Positions 7,826 to 15,227 of a stretch of DNA of 32,721 nt are shown one piece after another. The DNA is from Vibrio maerlii. Lineage in GTDB: Bacteria; Pseudomonadota; Gammaproteobacteria; Enterobacterales; Vibrionaceae. The notes under the pieces were generated by a model. The model saw only the letters and a program-made list of their open reading frames with translations. It was not told the origin of the DNA and ran no database searches. Every line of letters starts with the position of its first letter. Position 1 is the stretch's first letter. The translations under genes were made by a program, and so were the position numbers. The stretch lies in contig NZ_QRHC01000020.1 in the NCBI RefSeq assembly GCF_003415655.1, positions 1-32,721 on the forward strand. The letters are read 5' to 3'.

Positions 7826-7908
7826 TAGTTTCTAGTTTCTAGTTTCTAGTTTCTAGTTTCTAGTTTCTAGTTTCTAGTTTCTAGTTTCTAGTTTCTAGTT
7901 TCTAGTTT
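7825..7908. repeat. 12 x 7-bp tandem repeat (CTAGTTT)n
   Basis: Twelve uninterrupted perfect copies of CTAGTTT fill 84 bp between the thi terminator and the aminopeptidase gene. The last unit supplies two of the three bases of that gene's stop codon (TAA on the minus strand at 7907-7909). The period of 7 is not a multiple of 3, but the array is outside both coding regions. Perfect identity suggests recent slippage expansion. Confidence 0.97.
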
Positions 7909-9697
7909 ATGAATGCGCTAGTGGTTGGGTTCCATTGCGCAGCCACTCTTTCACATCGCCTTCAACAAGTGGGCTTACTTCATCCCATACTTTTTGATGG
8001 TAGTCGTTTAGCCATGCTAGTTCTGGTCGAGTTAGCATATCAACGTCGATGTTGCGTGCATCGATTGGACAACGAGTTAGTGATTCAAATGCCAGTACAG
8101 AGAAATCACCGTTTGTCTCTTTTTCTACGACCAACTCTAGGTTTTCAATACGGATACCAAACTCGTCAGCACGGTAGTAACCCGGCTCGTTTGAAAGCAC
8201 CATACCTTTGGTTAGTGGAACATCAATCAGACGCTTTGAAATGCTGATAGGACCTTCGTGAACACTTAGGAAGTGACCAACACCGTGACCGGTACCGTGG
8301 TCGTAATCATAACCTTCAGCCCATAGGTGTTGACGCGCTAGGATATCCAGTTGGAAACCGCGCGTACCTTGTGGGAAGCGTGCTCGTGCAATACCGATGT
8401 GACCTTTTAGCGCTAGAGTAAATTGCTTGATCATCTCTTGGCTTGGCTGGCCAATCGCAATGGTACGCGTGATGTCTGTTGTGCCGTCTAGGTACTGACC
8501 GCCTGAATCGACTAGGTACAGCGTGTTCATCTCAAGCTTGCCTGGTTCAGGTTGGTTTTCATGATTGTAGTGACACATTGCTGCGTTACCGCCAGCCGCA
8601 GAGATGGTATCGAAGCTCAGATCTTTTAGCGTTGGGTCTTGGAAACGAATCGTTTCCAGTTTGTCTGAAAGTACTGCTTCATCATGCAGGTTACCTGCCG
8701 CGACTTCTGCATCTAGCCAGCATAGGAACTGCGCCATCGCTGCACCATCACGTACGTGAGAGGCTTTCATGCCAGCGATTTCGGTATCGTTCTTCGCAGC
8801 CTTTGGCATTAGACATGGGTCAGCTTTACTCACTACTGTCGCGCCGGCATTTTGTAGAACCAGTTTGAACCATGCGTTGCTTGTTGCTGGGTCAACCAGA
8901 ACCTTCTTACCTTCTAGAACTTCTAGACGCGCTTTTAGTGTTTCAGGGTGGTGAACACTAACGCCTTGACCAACGTGTGCCTCGAACTCAGCAGGGATAC
9001 GTGCAGGGTCTAGGAAGAATTCAGCCGTAGAATCTGAGTGAAGGATAGCGTGAGAAAGCAGTACCGGTAGGCGAGATACATCCAAACCGCGAACATTCAG
9101 TAGCCAACAAATCGAATCCAACGCTGTGATAACTGCGCTGTCTGCCCCTGATGCTTTTACGAGTTCTGCAATCTCTTCACGCTTGCTTGTGCTTGATTGA
9201 CCAACCGCTTCGGTTGCCATCAGCAGCATATCTGAAACTACCGGTGCCGGACGGTCTGCCCACAGCTCATCGATAGGGTTGCTATCTAGAATCTTCAGTT
9301 CTTGCTTTTCTGCAAGCTTAGCTTGTGCGTTGTCGAGCCATGCTGAGTTATGCATGCGTGGGTCAATAGCAACAGATGCGCCCGTTGCTAGATTTTGAGT
9401 GATCCAGTCTAGAGCAGGCTCTTCAATAAGGTGGCGGTATTCGAAAACATCACCCGGAACCTGTTTAACAACTTGCACTGTGTAACGACCATCCACAAAG
9501 ATTGCGGCTTTATCTTGAGTAATAACCGCAGCACCTGCTGAGCCTGTAAAGCCAGTCAGCCAGTGAAGACGCTCATTATGCGCCGGAACGTATTCGCCTA
9601 GGTACTCATCTTCGTGTGGGACCAGTAGGGCATCAATATTGTTTTGAGCAAGCCACTCGCGAATAGCTGCAACGCGGTTTTGGGTATCATTATGCAT
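7907..9697 (-). CDS. M24B Xaa-Pro aminopeptidase (long aminopeptidase P type)
   Basis: Cytoplasmic dinuclear-metal peptidase of 596 residues that removes N-terminal residues preceding proline. It is the long, APP1-like form: two creatinase-type N-terminal domains (about 5-140 and 160-300), an M24 pita-bread domain (about 305-525) and a C-terminal extension. The five metal ligands are identifiable: D397 and D408 (VDSGGQYLDGTTDIT), H471 (GTGHGVGH), E504 (SNEPGYY) and E518 (IRIENL). The ATG at 9697 has AAGGAA upstream. It is convergent with the thi operon and its stop is fused to the heptamer repeat. The E. coli pepP product is shorter, so I give no symbol. Confidence 0.93.
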   Translation of the reverse strand: MHNDTQNRVAAIREWLAQNNIDALLVPHEDEYLGEYVPAHNERLHWLTGFTGSAGAAVITQDKAAIFVDGRYTVQVVKQVPGDVFEYRHLIEEPALDWITQNLATGASVAIDPRMHNSAWLDNAQAKLAEKQELKILDSNPIDELWADRPAPVVSDMLLMATEAVGQSSTSKREEIAELVKASGADSAVITALDSICWLLNVRGLDVSRLPVLLSHAILHSDSTAEFFLDPARIPAEFEAHVGQGVSVHHPETLKARLEVLEGKKVLVDPATSNAWFKLVLQNAGATVVSKADPCLMPKAAKNDTEIAGMKASHVRDGAAMAQFLCWLDAEVAAGNLHDEAVLSDKLETIRFQDPTLKDLSFDTISAAGGNAAMCHYNHENQPEPGKLEMNTLYLVDSGGQYLDGTTDITRTIAIGQPSQEMIKQFTLALKGHIGIARARFPQGTRGFQLDILARQHLWAEGYDYDHGTGHGVGHFLSVHEGPISISKRLIDVPLTKGMVLSNEPGYYRADEFGIRIENLELVVEKETNGDFSVLAFESLTRCPIDARNIDVDMLTRPELAWLNDYHQKVWDEVSPLVEGDVKEWLRNGTQPLAHS

Positions 9698-9829
9698 CTG
9701 TTTTTATTCCTTCAAATTTCGCTTAGTCCGAGATTTAGTAAGCAGCTAATTCTCGCCTTACGATACTTTATTCTATGTGCTGTTAACCTACTTACTTTAC
9801 GCCGAACGAGCAAAGGGAACATCATATTT

Positions 9830-10771
9830 TTAGCGAAGATGATGGGTTTTTTGTGTGATCAGACTTCTTAGCCAAGTAAGCGCTGGATCATTCTCTCTAT
9901 CCCGGTGCCAAAACAGCGTATAAGCCATCGGTGGAAATTCGAGAGGCAGAGGCAGCAGTGTGAGGTCATATTGTTTGGCTACCAACTGGACAAAATGGCT
10001 TGGCGCAGTAAACACGAAGTCAGTGTAAGAACATAAGCTCGCCGCGCTGTTAAAGTCAGGGACCGTCACAGCAATGTCTCGTTCGCGACCAATATCTGCC
10101 AGTCGGTAATCCAATAGCCAACGGTCGCTGCCATCGCAACGTACTTGAATGTGACGCAACGACAAGTAGGTCTCTAGATTCCATGGTTGGGTAATGGCAG
10201 GGTGATCTTTACGTACGATACACATCTGAGTATCGCGGTAAATTTCTTGTTCGCAGATATCGTCAGGTGGCAGCATAGTGAGTTTTGCGTCGTTGATGTC
10301 GATGTCTTTGCCTGTCATCCCTAAATCAAGCTCACCGCGCTGAATCATCTTAAAGGTTTGCTCAGACCATGGATGAGTCGAAATAGTGACCCCCGGCGCT
10401 TGCTGAAAAATCGCAGGCAAGAAGTGCGGAAGAATCAGAGGATAGACACTTTCTACTGCTGCGATCTGAAAGCGGTATTCACTGTTGTGGGGAGAGAACT
10501 CCTCTGGATGTGTCAGAGCTTCAAGCTGATTGATCAGAGTATCGAGTTTCGGTTTAAGGAACAGTGCTCGCGGTGTTGGCGTTAAGCCGTGTGCATTACG
10601 AGTAAACAACGGATCATCAAACTGTGTTCTCAGTTTGGATAATGACTTGCTTACCGCAGACTGGCTGAGACATAAACGATGCGCCGCACGGGTGACGTTC
10701 AATTCTTCCAGTAACACCTTGAGACAGACCAATAAGTTAAGGTCGAGGCGAGCCAGCTTCTCAATACTCAT
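9830..10771 (-). CDS. LysR-type transcriptional regulator
   Basis: A 313-residue LysR regulator: an N-terminal winged helix-turn-helix (about residues 7-66, LDLNLLVCLKVLLEELNVTRAAHRLCLSQSAVS within it) and a C-terminal effector-binding domain. The DLNLL and TRAAHRL pattern places it in the LeuO/NodD-like subgroup. It is divergent from the MFS exporter with a 109-bp shared upstream region holding a T-N11-A palindrome, so it probably controls the exporter and itself. The effector is unknown. No good ribosome-binding site precedes the ATG at 10771, but no alternative start is better. Confidence 0.92.
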   Translation of the reverse strand: MSIEKLARLDLNLLVCLKVLLEELNVTRAAHRLCLSQSAVSKSLSKLRTQFDDPLFTRNAHGLTPTPRALFLKPKLDTLINQLEALTHPEEFSPHNSEYRFQIAAVESVYPLILPHFLPAIFQQAPGVTISTHPWSEQTFKMIQRGELDLGMTGKDIDINDAKLTMLPPDDICEQEIYRDTQMCIVRKDHPAITQPWNLETYLSLRHIQVRCDGSDRWLLDYRLADIGRERDIAVTVPDFNSAASLCSYTDFVFTAPSHFVQLVAKQYDLTLLPLPLEFPPMAYTLFWHRDRENDPALTWLRSLITQKTHHLR

Positions 10772-10782
10772 AATTCATGAAT

Positions 10783-10795
10783 TTCCACCATGGAA
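10783..10795. promoter_or_regulatory. candidate LysR operator (T-N11-A)
   Basis: TTCCACCATGGAA is an interrupted dyad with the T-N11-A form of LysR boxes, between the divergent LysR and MFS genes and 12 bp upstream of the regulator start. This is based on form and position only. Confidence 0.35.
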
Positions 10796-10880
10796 TAATG
10801 GTCATGAGTATACATCATTTCCATTCATATCACTTGGTGGTTAATCTAGCCGAAATTTTTAGAAGGTTTGGAGAAGTAGG

Positions 10881-12071
10881 GTGTCTGGAACGATGTCGAA
10901 GAGTAAAACACAGATGGTGTTATTAACCTTGTTGGTGCTGTTTAGCCCATTGGCGATCGATATCTATCTGCCTGCACTGCCAGTAATGGCTGAAACGTTT
11001 AATGTTGAAAATGCATTGGCACAGGACACGATTACTTGGTTCTTGTTTGCGATGGGTGTCGGCCAGCTGTTTGCTGGTCCACTAGCAGATAAGCTTGGAC
11101 GCAGAACCGTTGCTCTTGGTGGCATCGTAATTTATGGCATCAGTGCTCTATTGGCGTGGAGCGCACAGTCGATTGAATGGATGCTAATGGCTCGTTTAGC
11201 ACAAGGGCTTGGCGCTTGTGCAACATCGGTTGCTGCCTTTGCAACGGTTCGCGATATTTTTGGTCCTGAGAAAAGCGGTCGTATGATCAGCTACCTAAAT
11301 GGTGCGATCTGTTTTATACCTGCACTAGCACCTATCTTGGGAGCATGGCTAACCCAAGAGTTTGGCTGGCGTTCTAACTTTAGTTTTATGGCTGGTTTTG
11401 CGCTGTTTGTCGGTTTAGGCATGCTGTTAGGCATGAAAGAGACCAACCCAGCAACTGAGAAACAAGCCGTATTCAAGCTAAGCCGTTACTGGTCAGTATT
11501 AAGCACACCATCATTTACCTTCCATGCGAGCCTTTGTATGTTAGCGATGGCAGTAATTCTGGCTTACGTGACCTCAGCACCGATAGTATTGATTGAACAA
11601 CGTGGTCTGTCGATGAATGAGTTTACGCTTTGGTTTGGACTGAACGCTGCCTTCAACATTCTGGCAGCTTTTACGGCACCTAAGTTTATGGACCGTTTTG
11701 GTTCACACAAAACATTGGTAACAGGTGTTGTTGTTATCTCAATTTCGGGTGTATTGATGTTAGTGTTGCAAAGCAACCTACACCCATTAGCCTTCATGCT
11801 ACCGATATTCTTATCATCTATGGGCTTTGCGTGGATTCTCGGTGCCGCAGCAGGCAAGGCTCTTGAGTCATTCGGTGACAAAGCCGGTACAGCCGCGGCG
11901 TTACTTGGTTTGTTTCAAATGAGCGGTGCAGGTTTCTTTGTCGGTACGATGCAGCGCTTAGATCTTAAAGCAACCGAAATGATTGCGTTGCAGATGCTGA
12001 TTATCGTGTTGAGCTTGTTTATCTTGTTATCTAAACGCACTAAACACTGGTACCAAGCGATTGCTGCGTAA
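10881..12071 (+). CDS. Bcr/CflA-family MFS drug exporter
   Basis: An inner-membrane, 12-helix major facilitator of 396 residues, DHA1 type. Visible motifs are the DIYLPALP in helix 1, motif A GPLADKLGRR after helix 2, and ARLAQGLGACATSVAAFATVRD in helix 4, all typical of Bcr/CflA proton-driven exporters of drugs or small metabolites. The GTG at 10881 is taken as start because GGAG at 10870-10873 is well placed; the ATG at 10893 is the alternative. Its divergent LysR neighbour suggests inducible expression. The substrate cannot be told from sequence. Confidence 0.92.
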   Translation: MSGTMSKSKTQMVLLTLLVLFSPLAIDIYLPALPVMAETFNVENALAQDTITWFLFAMGVGQLFAGPLADKLGRRTVALGGIVIYGISALLAWSAQSIEWMLMARLAQGLGACATSVAAFATVRDIFGPEKSGRMISYLNGAICFIPALAPILGAWLTQEFGWRSNFSFMAGFALFVGLGMLLGMKETNPATEKQAVFKLSRYWSVLSTPSFTFHASLCMLAMAVILAYVTSAPIVLIEQRGLSMNEFTLWFGLNAAFNILAAFTAPKFMDRFGSHKTLVTGVVVISISGVLMLVLQSNLHPLAFMLPIFLSSMGFAWILGAAAGKALESFGDKAGTAAALLGLFQMSGAGFFVGTMQRLDLKATEMIALQMLIIVLSLFILLSKRTKHWYQAIAA

Positions 12072-12179
12072 ATTACTGTCAACGCCCGTGGGCTATAGCT
12101 TTTCCTTTTGTCACAACGCGTGTATATTTGGTGTTCTATAAACTGTAATTCCCAAATATTGATTTGAATTGGAAGGGTC

Positions 12180-12464
12180 ATGGCGTTAACTGCGTATGAA
12201 GTTGCTCGTAATTTAGAGCAGATGGAAGAAGCTCCAGAGAAGGTGATGTTTGGCAAACTGCTTGCTGAACTTGGCAACCAAAGTGCTGAAAGAATTCAAA
12301 GTGCGGCAAAGCAAGTACCACTCAGCACGCTTCGTGATATCGTTTTTCAATTCCAAACCGTGATTGAATCGAGAAAAGGCGAGCAGGTAGGTACGTTAGC
12401 CAAAGAGTTAATGGAGCAAGGTATCTCAGCAGAAGAATTGCAGAGCTTCCTCGCTTCTCGCTAA
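12180..12464 (+). CDS. tsrA: TsrA-like H-NS partial paralogue
   Basis: A 94-residue, largely helical protein. The region LSTLRDIVFQFQTVIESRK (about 49-67) followed by KELMEQGISAEELQSFLAS (about 75-93) resembles the oligomerisation part of H-NS (LETLEEMLEKLEVVVNER ... ADGIDPNELLNSLA). The H-NS C-terminal DNA-binding domain is missing. Size, composition and the neighbourhood (thi operon, aminopeptidase P, LysR, MFS) match V. cholerae TsrA, a co-repressor of type VI secretion and acquired genes that acts with H-NS. The start at 12180 has GGAAGG very close (3 nt spacing). The call rests on recalled similarity and synteny. Confidence 0.8.
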   Translation: MALTAYEVARNLEQMEEAPEKVMFGKLLAELGNQSAERIQSAAKQVPLSTLRDIVFQFQTVIESRKGEQVGTLAKELMEQGISAEELQSFLASR

Positions 12465-12490
12465 GCTTTCTAAATCAGAAGAAATTATAA

Positions 12491-12522
12491 ACGCCATCTA
12501 GCACTCGCTAGATGGTGTTTTT
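12491..12522 (+). terminator. terminator after tsrA
   Basis: An 11-bp stem (12491-12501 / 12508-12518) with a 6-nt loop, followed by TTTTT. It lies between convergent tsrA and the buf operon and may act on both strands, though the minus-strand T run is shorter. Confidence 0.88.
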
Positions 12523-12536
12523 ATTTGGTAGTAGTC

Positions 12537-12989
12537 TTAATCAGCAATCTTTTTTCGTAATAGGTAATCAAAAGAAATAGCCCCCGCACCCCAAACGATA
12601 TTAATCAATATCATCAAACCCCAGAGTTGGTGGTCATAGAAGCCTTTCTCCCACAAGACTGGATAAGAAATCACGGCTATGGCATTAAAAACAAACAGAA
12701 TCGCAGCCATTGGTCGAGTAAATAAGCCTATAGCAATAAACACCGGAAGGATTAACTCCGCAGCTGTTCCCATATAAGCAGCTAACTCCCACGGTAATAG
12801 CGGTACCTGATATTCAAGTTCAAAAAGATATAGGGTGCTATCCCATGACGCTATTTTGGTTAGTCCCGAGTTAAAGAACACCCATGCAACCCATAAGCGA
12901 CAAAAGACGAGTAGCAGTGGAACAAAGCCGATCTGTAGCTGGTTAACGGCACTATCATACCGTTCCATCATATTTTGTATGCTGGACAT
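12537..12989 (-). CDS. bufD: DoxX-family membrane protein (BufD-like)
   Basis: A 150-residue DoxX protein with four predicted membrane helices (about residues 20-40, 65-85, 88-110 and 118-140). The family pattern FCRLWVAWVFFNSGLTKIASW and AELILPVFIAIGLFTRPMA is clear. DoxX genes are common fourth members of DUF2282/DUF692/DUF2063 operons, where they are thought to assist redox or membrane steps; the exact role is unproven. The ATG at 12989 has AGGAGAG upstream. It follows bufC by 22 nt and is the last gene of the operon. Confidence 0.85.
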   Translation of the reverse strand: MSSIQNMMERYDSAVNQLQIGFVPLLLVFCRLWVAWVFFNSGLTKIASWDSTLYLFELEYQVPLLPWELAAYMGTAAELILPVFIAIGLFTRPMAAILFVFNAIAVISYPVLWEKGFYDHQLWGLMILINIVWGAGAISFDYLLRKKIAD

Positions 12990-13011
12990 AATACTCTCCT
13001 AGATATGGTTA

Positions 13012-13764
13012 TTAAGGCTTTAAGTCAAAGCCACTAATAAGATGAAGGGTGATGAGTTCGTTCAACGAAGCGAGTTCTTTTGGTGGAATCTCACTTAATG
13101 AATATTGCCGCTGCATCTTTTGCAGCAACTGGAAACTGTTGTTGTCTAATACCTGATACCAAGGTATTCCTTCTGAGCCACAAACAATCACGCCGGATTC
13201 TTGGTTGTGGATATCTAACCCTTCTAATTCTTGTTGTTTAACGGCTTGATAGAGGGAGAAGACGGCGTAGTTTGATGTGAGTAACTCGACATTCTTGTGT
13301 AAGGTAAAAGTCACATTTGGATGCAGTTCGACATCAAGTTCAGCAAGAGCCTCGAGTGGATAGCGCGGGCTAACATCGTCGTTCACATAGCGAACTTGAT
13401 CCATTTTCCACTCAAACTTAGCGATAGTATTGATGTAAGGCGCTGCACTTTGAATTTGTGAAAAGGCATTCAGACTAGCATCGAACTGCTCCCCATATTG
13501 GGTCACATCACCTTGTTCTAAAGGATGAGTAAGGACGTAGTGACGTGCGACCTGGTTGAAGCATTCTTCTCCGAGTAACGCCAACGTCACGGGGTAGGTG
13601 GCAGCTAATACCTCTTGCAAGCTAATAATGAAGTTGTTGCGGTATATCTGGATACGTTGCTCTGCTGAAAAATGATCTGAGGTGATACCACAGTCTTCAC
13701 CGCTTGCCTGATAGTGCAGCGCACTTGCAAAGTTTGCTTGAAGTTCTGAAAGAGTGAGGCTCAT
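13012..13764 (-). CDS. bufC: bufferin maturation partner BufC (DUF2063)
   Basis: A 250-residue DUF2063 (HvfC/BufC-type) protein. Its N-terminal region contains the typical QRIQIYRNNF and LLGEECFNQVARHYV stretches. Family members form a complex with the DUF692 enzyme and present the precursor's leader peptide to it. The ATG overlaps the bufB stop as ATGA (13761-13764), so the two partners are translationally coupled. Confidence is high for the family and moderate for the inferred role. Confidence 0.9.
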   Translation of the reverse strand: MSLTLSELQANFASALHYQASGEDCGITSDHFSAEQRIQIYRNNFIISLQEVLAATYPVTLALLGEECFNQVARHYVLTHPLEQGDVTQYGEQFDASLNAFSQIQSAAPYINTIAKFEWKMDQVRYVNDDVSPRYPLEALAELDVELHPNVTFTLHKNVELLTSNYAVFSLYQAVKQQELEGLDIHNQESGVIVCGSEGIPWYQVLDNNSFQLLQKMQRQYSLSEIPPKELASLNELITLHLISGFDLKP

Positions 13765-14615
13765 AGCAATACCTCACTTAATAATGTTTGCGTGAGTACC
13801 TGCTTCGCTTTTTCTGCTTCTTCGAGCAGTACCTTTGGCTCTGGAATATCTAGGTCCCACTCGATAAGTGTGTGCCTCACACCGTTATTTTCGATCCAAG
13901 CTCGGTACAATTGCCACACGGCTTCACTCACTGGTCGATTATGGGTGTCTATCCAGATCTCCCCTTGTTCTAGCTGTTTTACCGTGAACCCCGCGAGGTG
14001 GATTTCATCAACTGCATCGGCAGGTATCGCATTGAGATATTGCTCGGCACTAAAATCATGATTAAACGCAGATACATGAATATTGTTTAGATCAAGCAAC
14101 AAGCGGCAGTCCGTACGTTTATGCACCTCCGCGAGAAACTCCCATTCGCGGATGGTTGAATGATTAAAGGCTAAATAGCTGGAAGGGTTCTCGATCAGCA
14201 AAGGTCTTTGCAAGAAGTCTTGTACCTCCAAGACGTTGCGACAAAAGATGTTCAGTGCCTCTTCAGTGTAAGGAAGCGGTAATAAGTCATTGAAGTAGTG
14301 ACCCCCAGTTTGACTCCAACTCAAGTGGTCAGAAACAAATAGCGGGTTTAGTGCAGAGACTAGGTCTTTGAGTCGCTTGAGATGTGATCGGTTTACTCGC
14401 TCTACACTACCAAGCGACAACCCAATACCGTGGCAACTGATTGGGTACTGTTCGCTGATACGACTGAGCTGTTGTCTTTCTGGTGTGTGGGGAACGAAAT
14501 AGTTTTCACTATGGATTTCCAACCAGCCTGTCGAAGGCTCGTTGGAACCGAAGAATTCCAAGTGAGGAGAGCGAAGACCAACGCCAACATAATCATGTAA
14601 TTTTGGGTTTGTCAT
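13761..14615 (-). CDS. bufB: multinuclear non-heme iron oxidase BufB (MNIO, DUF692)
   Basis: A 284-residue TIM-barrel enzyme of the MNIO (DUF692) family. Metal-binding and conserved stretches visible in order are LEIHSENY (about 32-39), CHGIGLSLG (60-68), SDHLSW (94-99), ENPSSY (142-147), LLDLNNIHVSAFNH (173-186), EIHLAGF, DTHNRPV and LIEWD. MNIOs paired with DUF2282 precursors convert cysteines into oxygen-containing heterocycles that bind copper. The ATG at 14615 has AAGGAGA upstream. It is separated from bufA by 86 nt containing a stem-loop, while the following gene overlaps it. Confidence 0.93.
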   Translation of the reverse strand: MTNPKLHDYVGVGLRSPHLEFFGSNEPSTGWLEIHSENYFVPHTPERQQLSRISEQYPISCHGIGLSLGSVERVNRSHLKRLKDLVSALNPLFVSDHLSWSQTGGHYFNDLLPLPYTEEALNIFCRNVLEVQDFLQRPLLIENPSSYLAFNHSTIREWEFLAEVHKRTDCRLLLDLNNIHVSAFNHDFSAEQYLNAIPADAVDEIHLAGFTVKQLEQGEIWIDTHNRPVSEAVWQLYRAWIENNGVRHTLIEWDLDIPEPKVLLEEAEKAKQVLTQTLLSEVLL

Positions 14616-14647
14616 GGTGCTCTCCTTGCGGTGGTATCAAAGTAAAG

Positions 14648-14677
14648 AAAGGGTGAAACTGAGCAGCACCACCCTTT
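14648..14677 (-). terminator. possible attenuator or RNA-stabilising stem-loop between bufA and bufB
   Basis: On the minus strand AAAGGGTG (14677-14670) pairs with CACCCTTT (14655-14648) around a 14-nt loop, followed by CTTTACTTT. The weak T tract suggests partial termination or 3'-end protection rather than a full stop. That would give more of the peptide precursor than of its enzymes. Confidence 0.45.
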
Positions 14678-14701
14678 ATTGGGCTAGAGTTATGTCTGGA
14701 C

Positions 14702-14962
14702 CTAAGCTGACTCGGTACTACCACCTGAAAGCTTGCCACAAAGCCCTTTAGGTACCACCACAAAGGCATCTTTTTGGTTATCTTCTTTTGCTGTACCTGC
14801 ACATGAGCTTGATTTGGTTGCACAGTCATTCTTACCTGCTTTTGCTACGCCATAGCATTTCTCTTTATCCATTGCGACAGCGTGAGTTGCAGTAAGCGCG
14901 GTGCCGCCAAGAGCCAATAAACCTGTGATTGCAGCAGTTACAGCGATATTTGATTTACTCAT
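14702..14962 (-). CDS. bufA: bufferin precursor peptide BufA1 (DUF2282)
   Basis: An 86-residue exported precursor. The signal peptide runs to about AVA30 with a hydrophobic core at residues 6-25. The mature part has four cysteines (C36, C47, C54, C75) in the DUF2282 pattern KCYGVAKAGKNDC ... SCAG ... DAFVVVPKGLC. In bufferins the MNIO BufB with BufC modifies cysteines of such a peptide into copper-binding heterocycles, and the product is exported to the periplasm. The frame extends upstream to 15001, but the ATG at 14962 is preferred: it has GAGGAAA about 8 nt before it and starts a normal signal peptide. It is the first gene of the operon. Confidence 0.92.
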   Translation of the reverse strand: MSKSNIAVTAAITGLLALGGTALTATHAVAMDKEKCYGVAKAGKNDCATKSSSCAGTAKEDNQKDAFVVVPKGLCGKLSGGSTESA

Positions 14963-15162
14963 AATAATTTCCTCAACTAGATCCTTTTGGTGGTATCGCA
15001 AGTTAATGATTTGTTAATTATCAGCTTGCGTATCCAATAAGATGGGAACAGCGAAAGAAAACTTTCAGAAAATTTATTAATCCCAAGATATTTATTGAAT
15101 ATTTATATCTAAGTGTCTGTTTTTAATGGTGCAAAAATAGTCATATTTTTTTAGTCAACGAG

Positions 15163-15192
15163 TCTGAATTCTCCTGCATTTGCGGGTATAAT
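15163..15192 (+). promoter_or_regulatory. candidate sigma70 promoter of uvrD
   Basis: A perfect TATAAT at 15187-15192 with a poor -35 (TCTGAA, 15163-15168, 18-bp spacing). It predicts a start at about 15199, immediately before the LexA-like box. The -10 is convincing and the -35 is weak. Confidence 0.55.
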
Positions 15193-15199
15193 CTTGCGA

Positions 15200-15219
15200 T
15201 TATGTATAAATAAACAGTA
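15200..15219. promoter_or_regulatory. LexA (SOS) box of uvrD
   Basis: TTATGTATAAATAAACAGTA agrees with the E. coli LexA consensus TACTGTATATATATACAGTA at 16 of 20 positions. The right half (ACAGTA) is intact; the left half has ATG instead of CTG. It covers the predicted transcription start of uvrD, as expected for SOS repression. Confidence 0.65.
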
Positions 15220-15227
15220 GGTAGACC

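Noticed and set aside
7825..7908. CRISPR array
   Set aside because: The repeats are 7 bp, contiguous and without spacers, and no cas genes are nearby. It is a simple tandem repeat.
8479..8954. Plus-strand open frames opposite the aminopeptidase gene
   Set aside because: They are mirror frames of a well-supported M24 peptidase gene, with no ribosome site and no recognisable protein features.
15000..15060. ECF sigma-factor promoter for the buf operon
   Set aside because: There is an imperfect inverted repeat (GCAAG ... CTTGC) and suggestive motifs such as TTGGATACG, but nothing matches a promoter class well enough to report.
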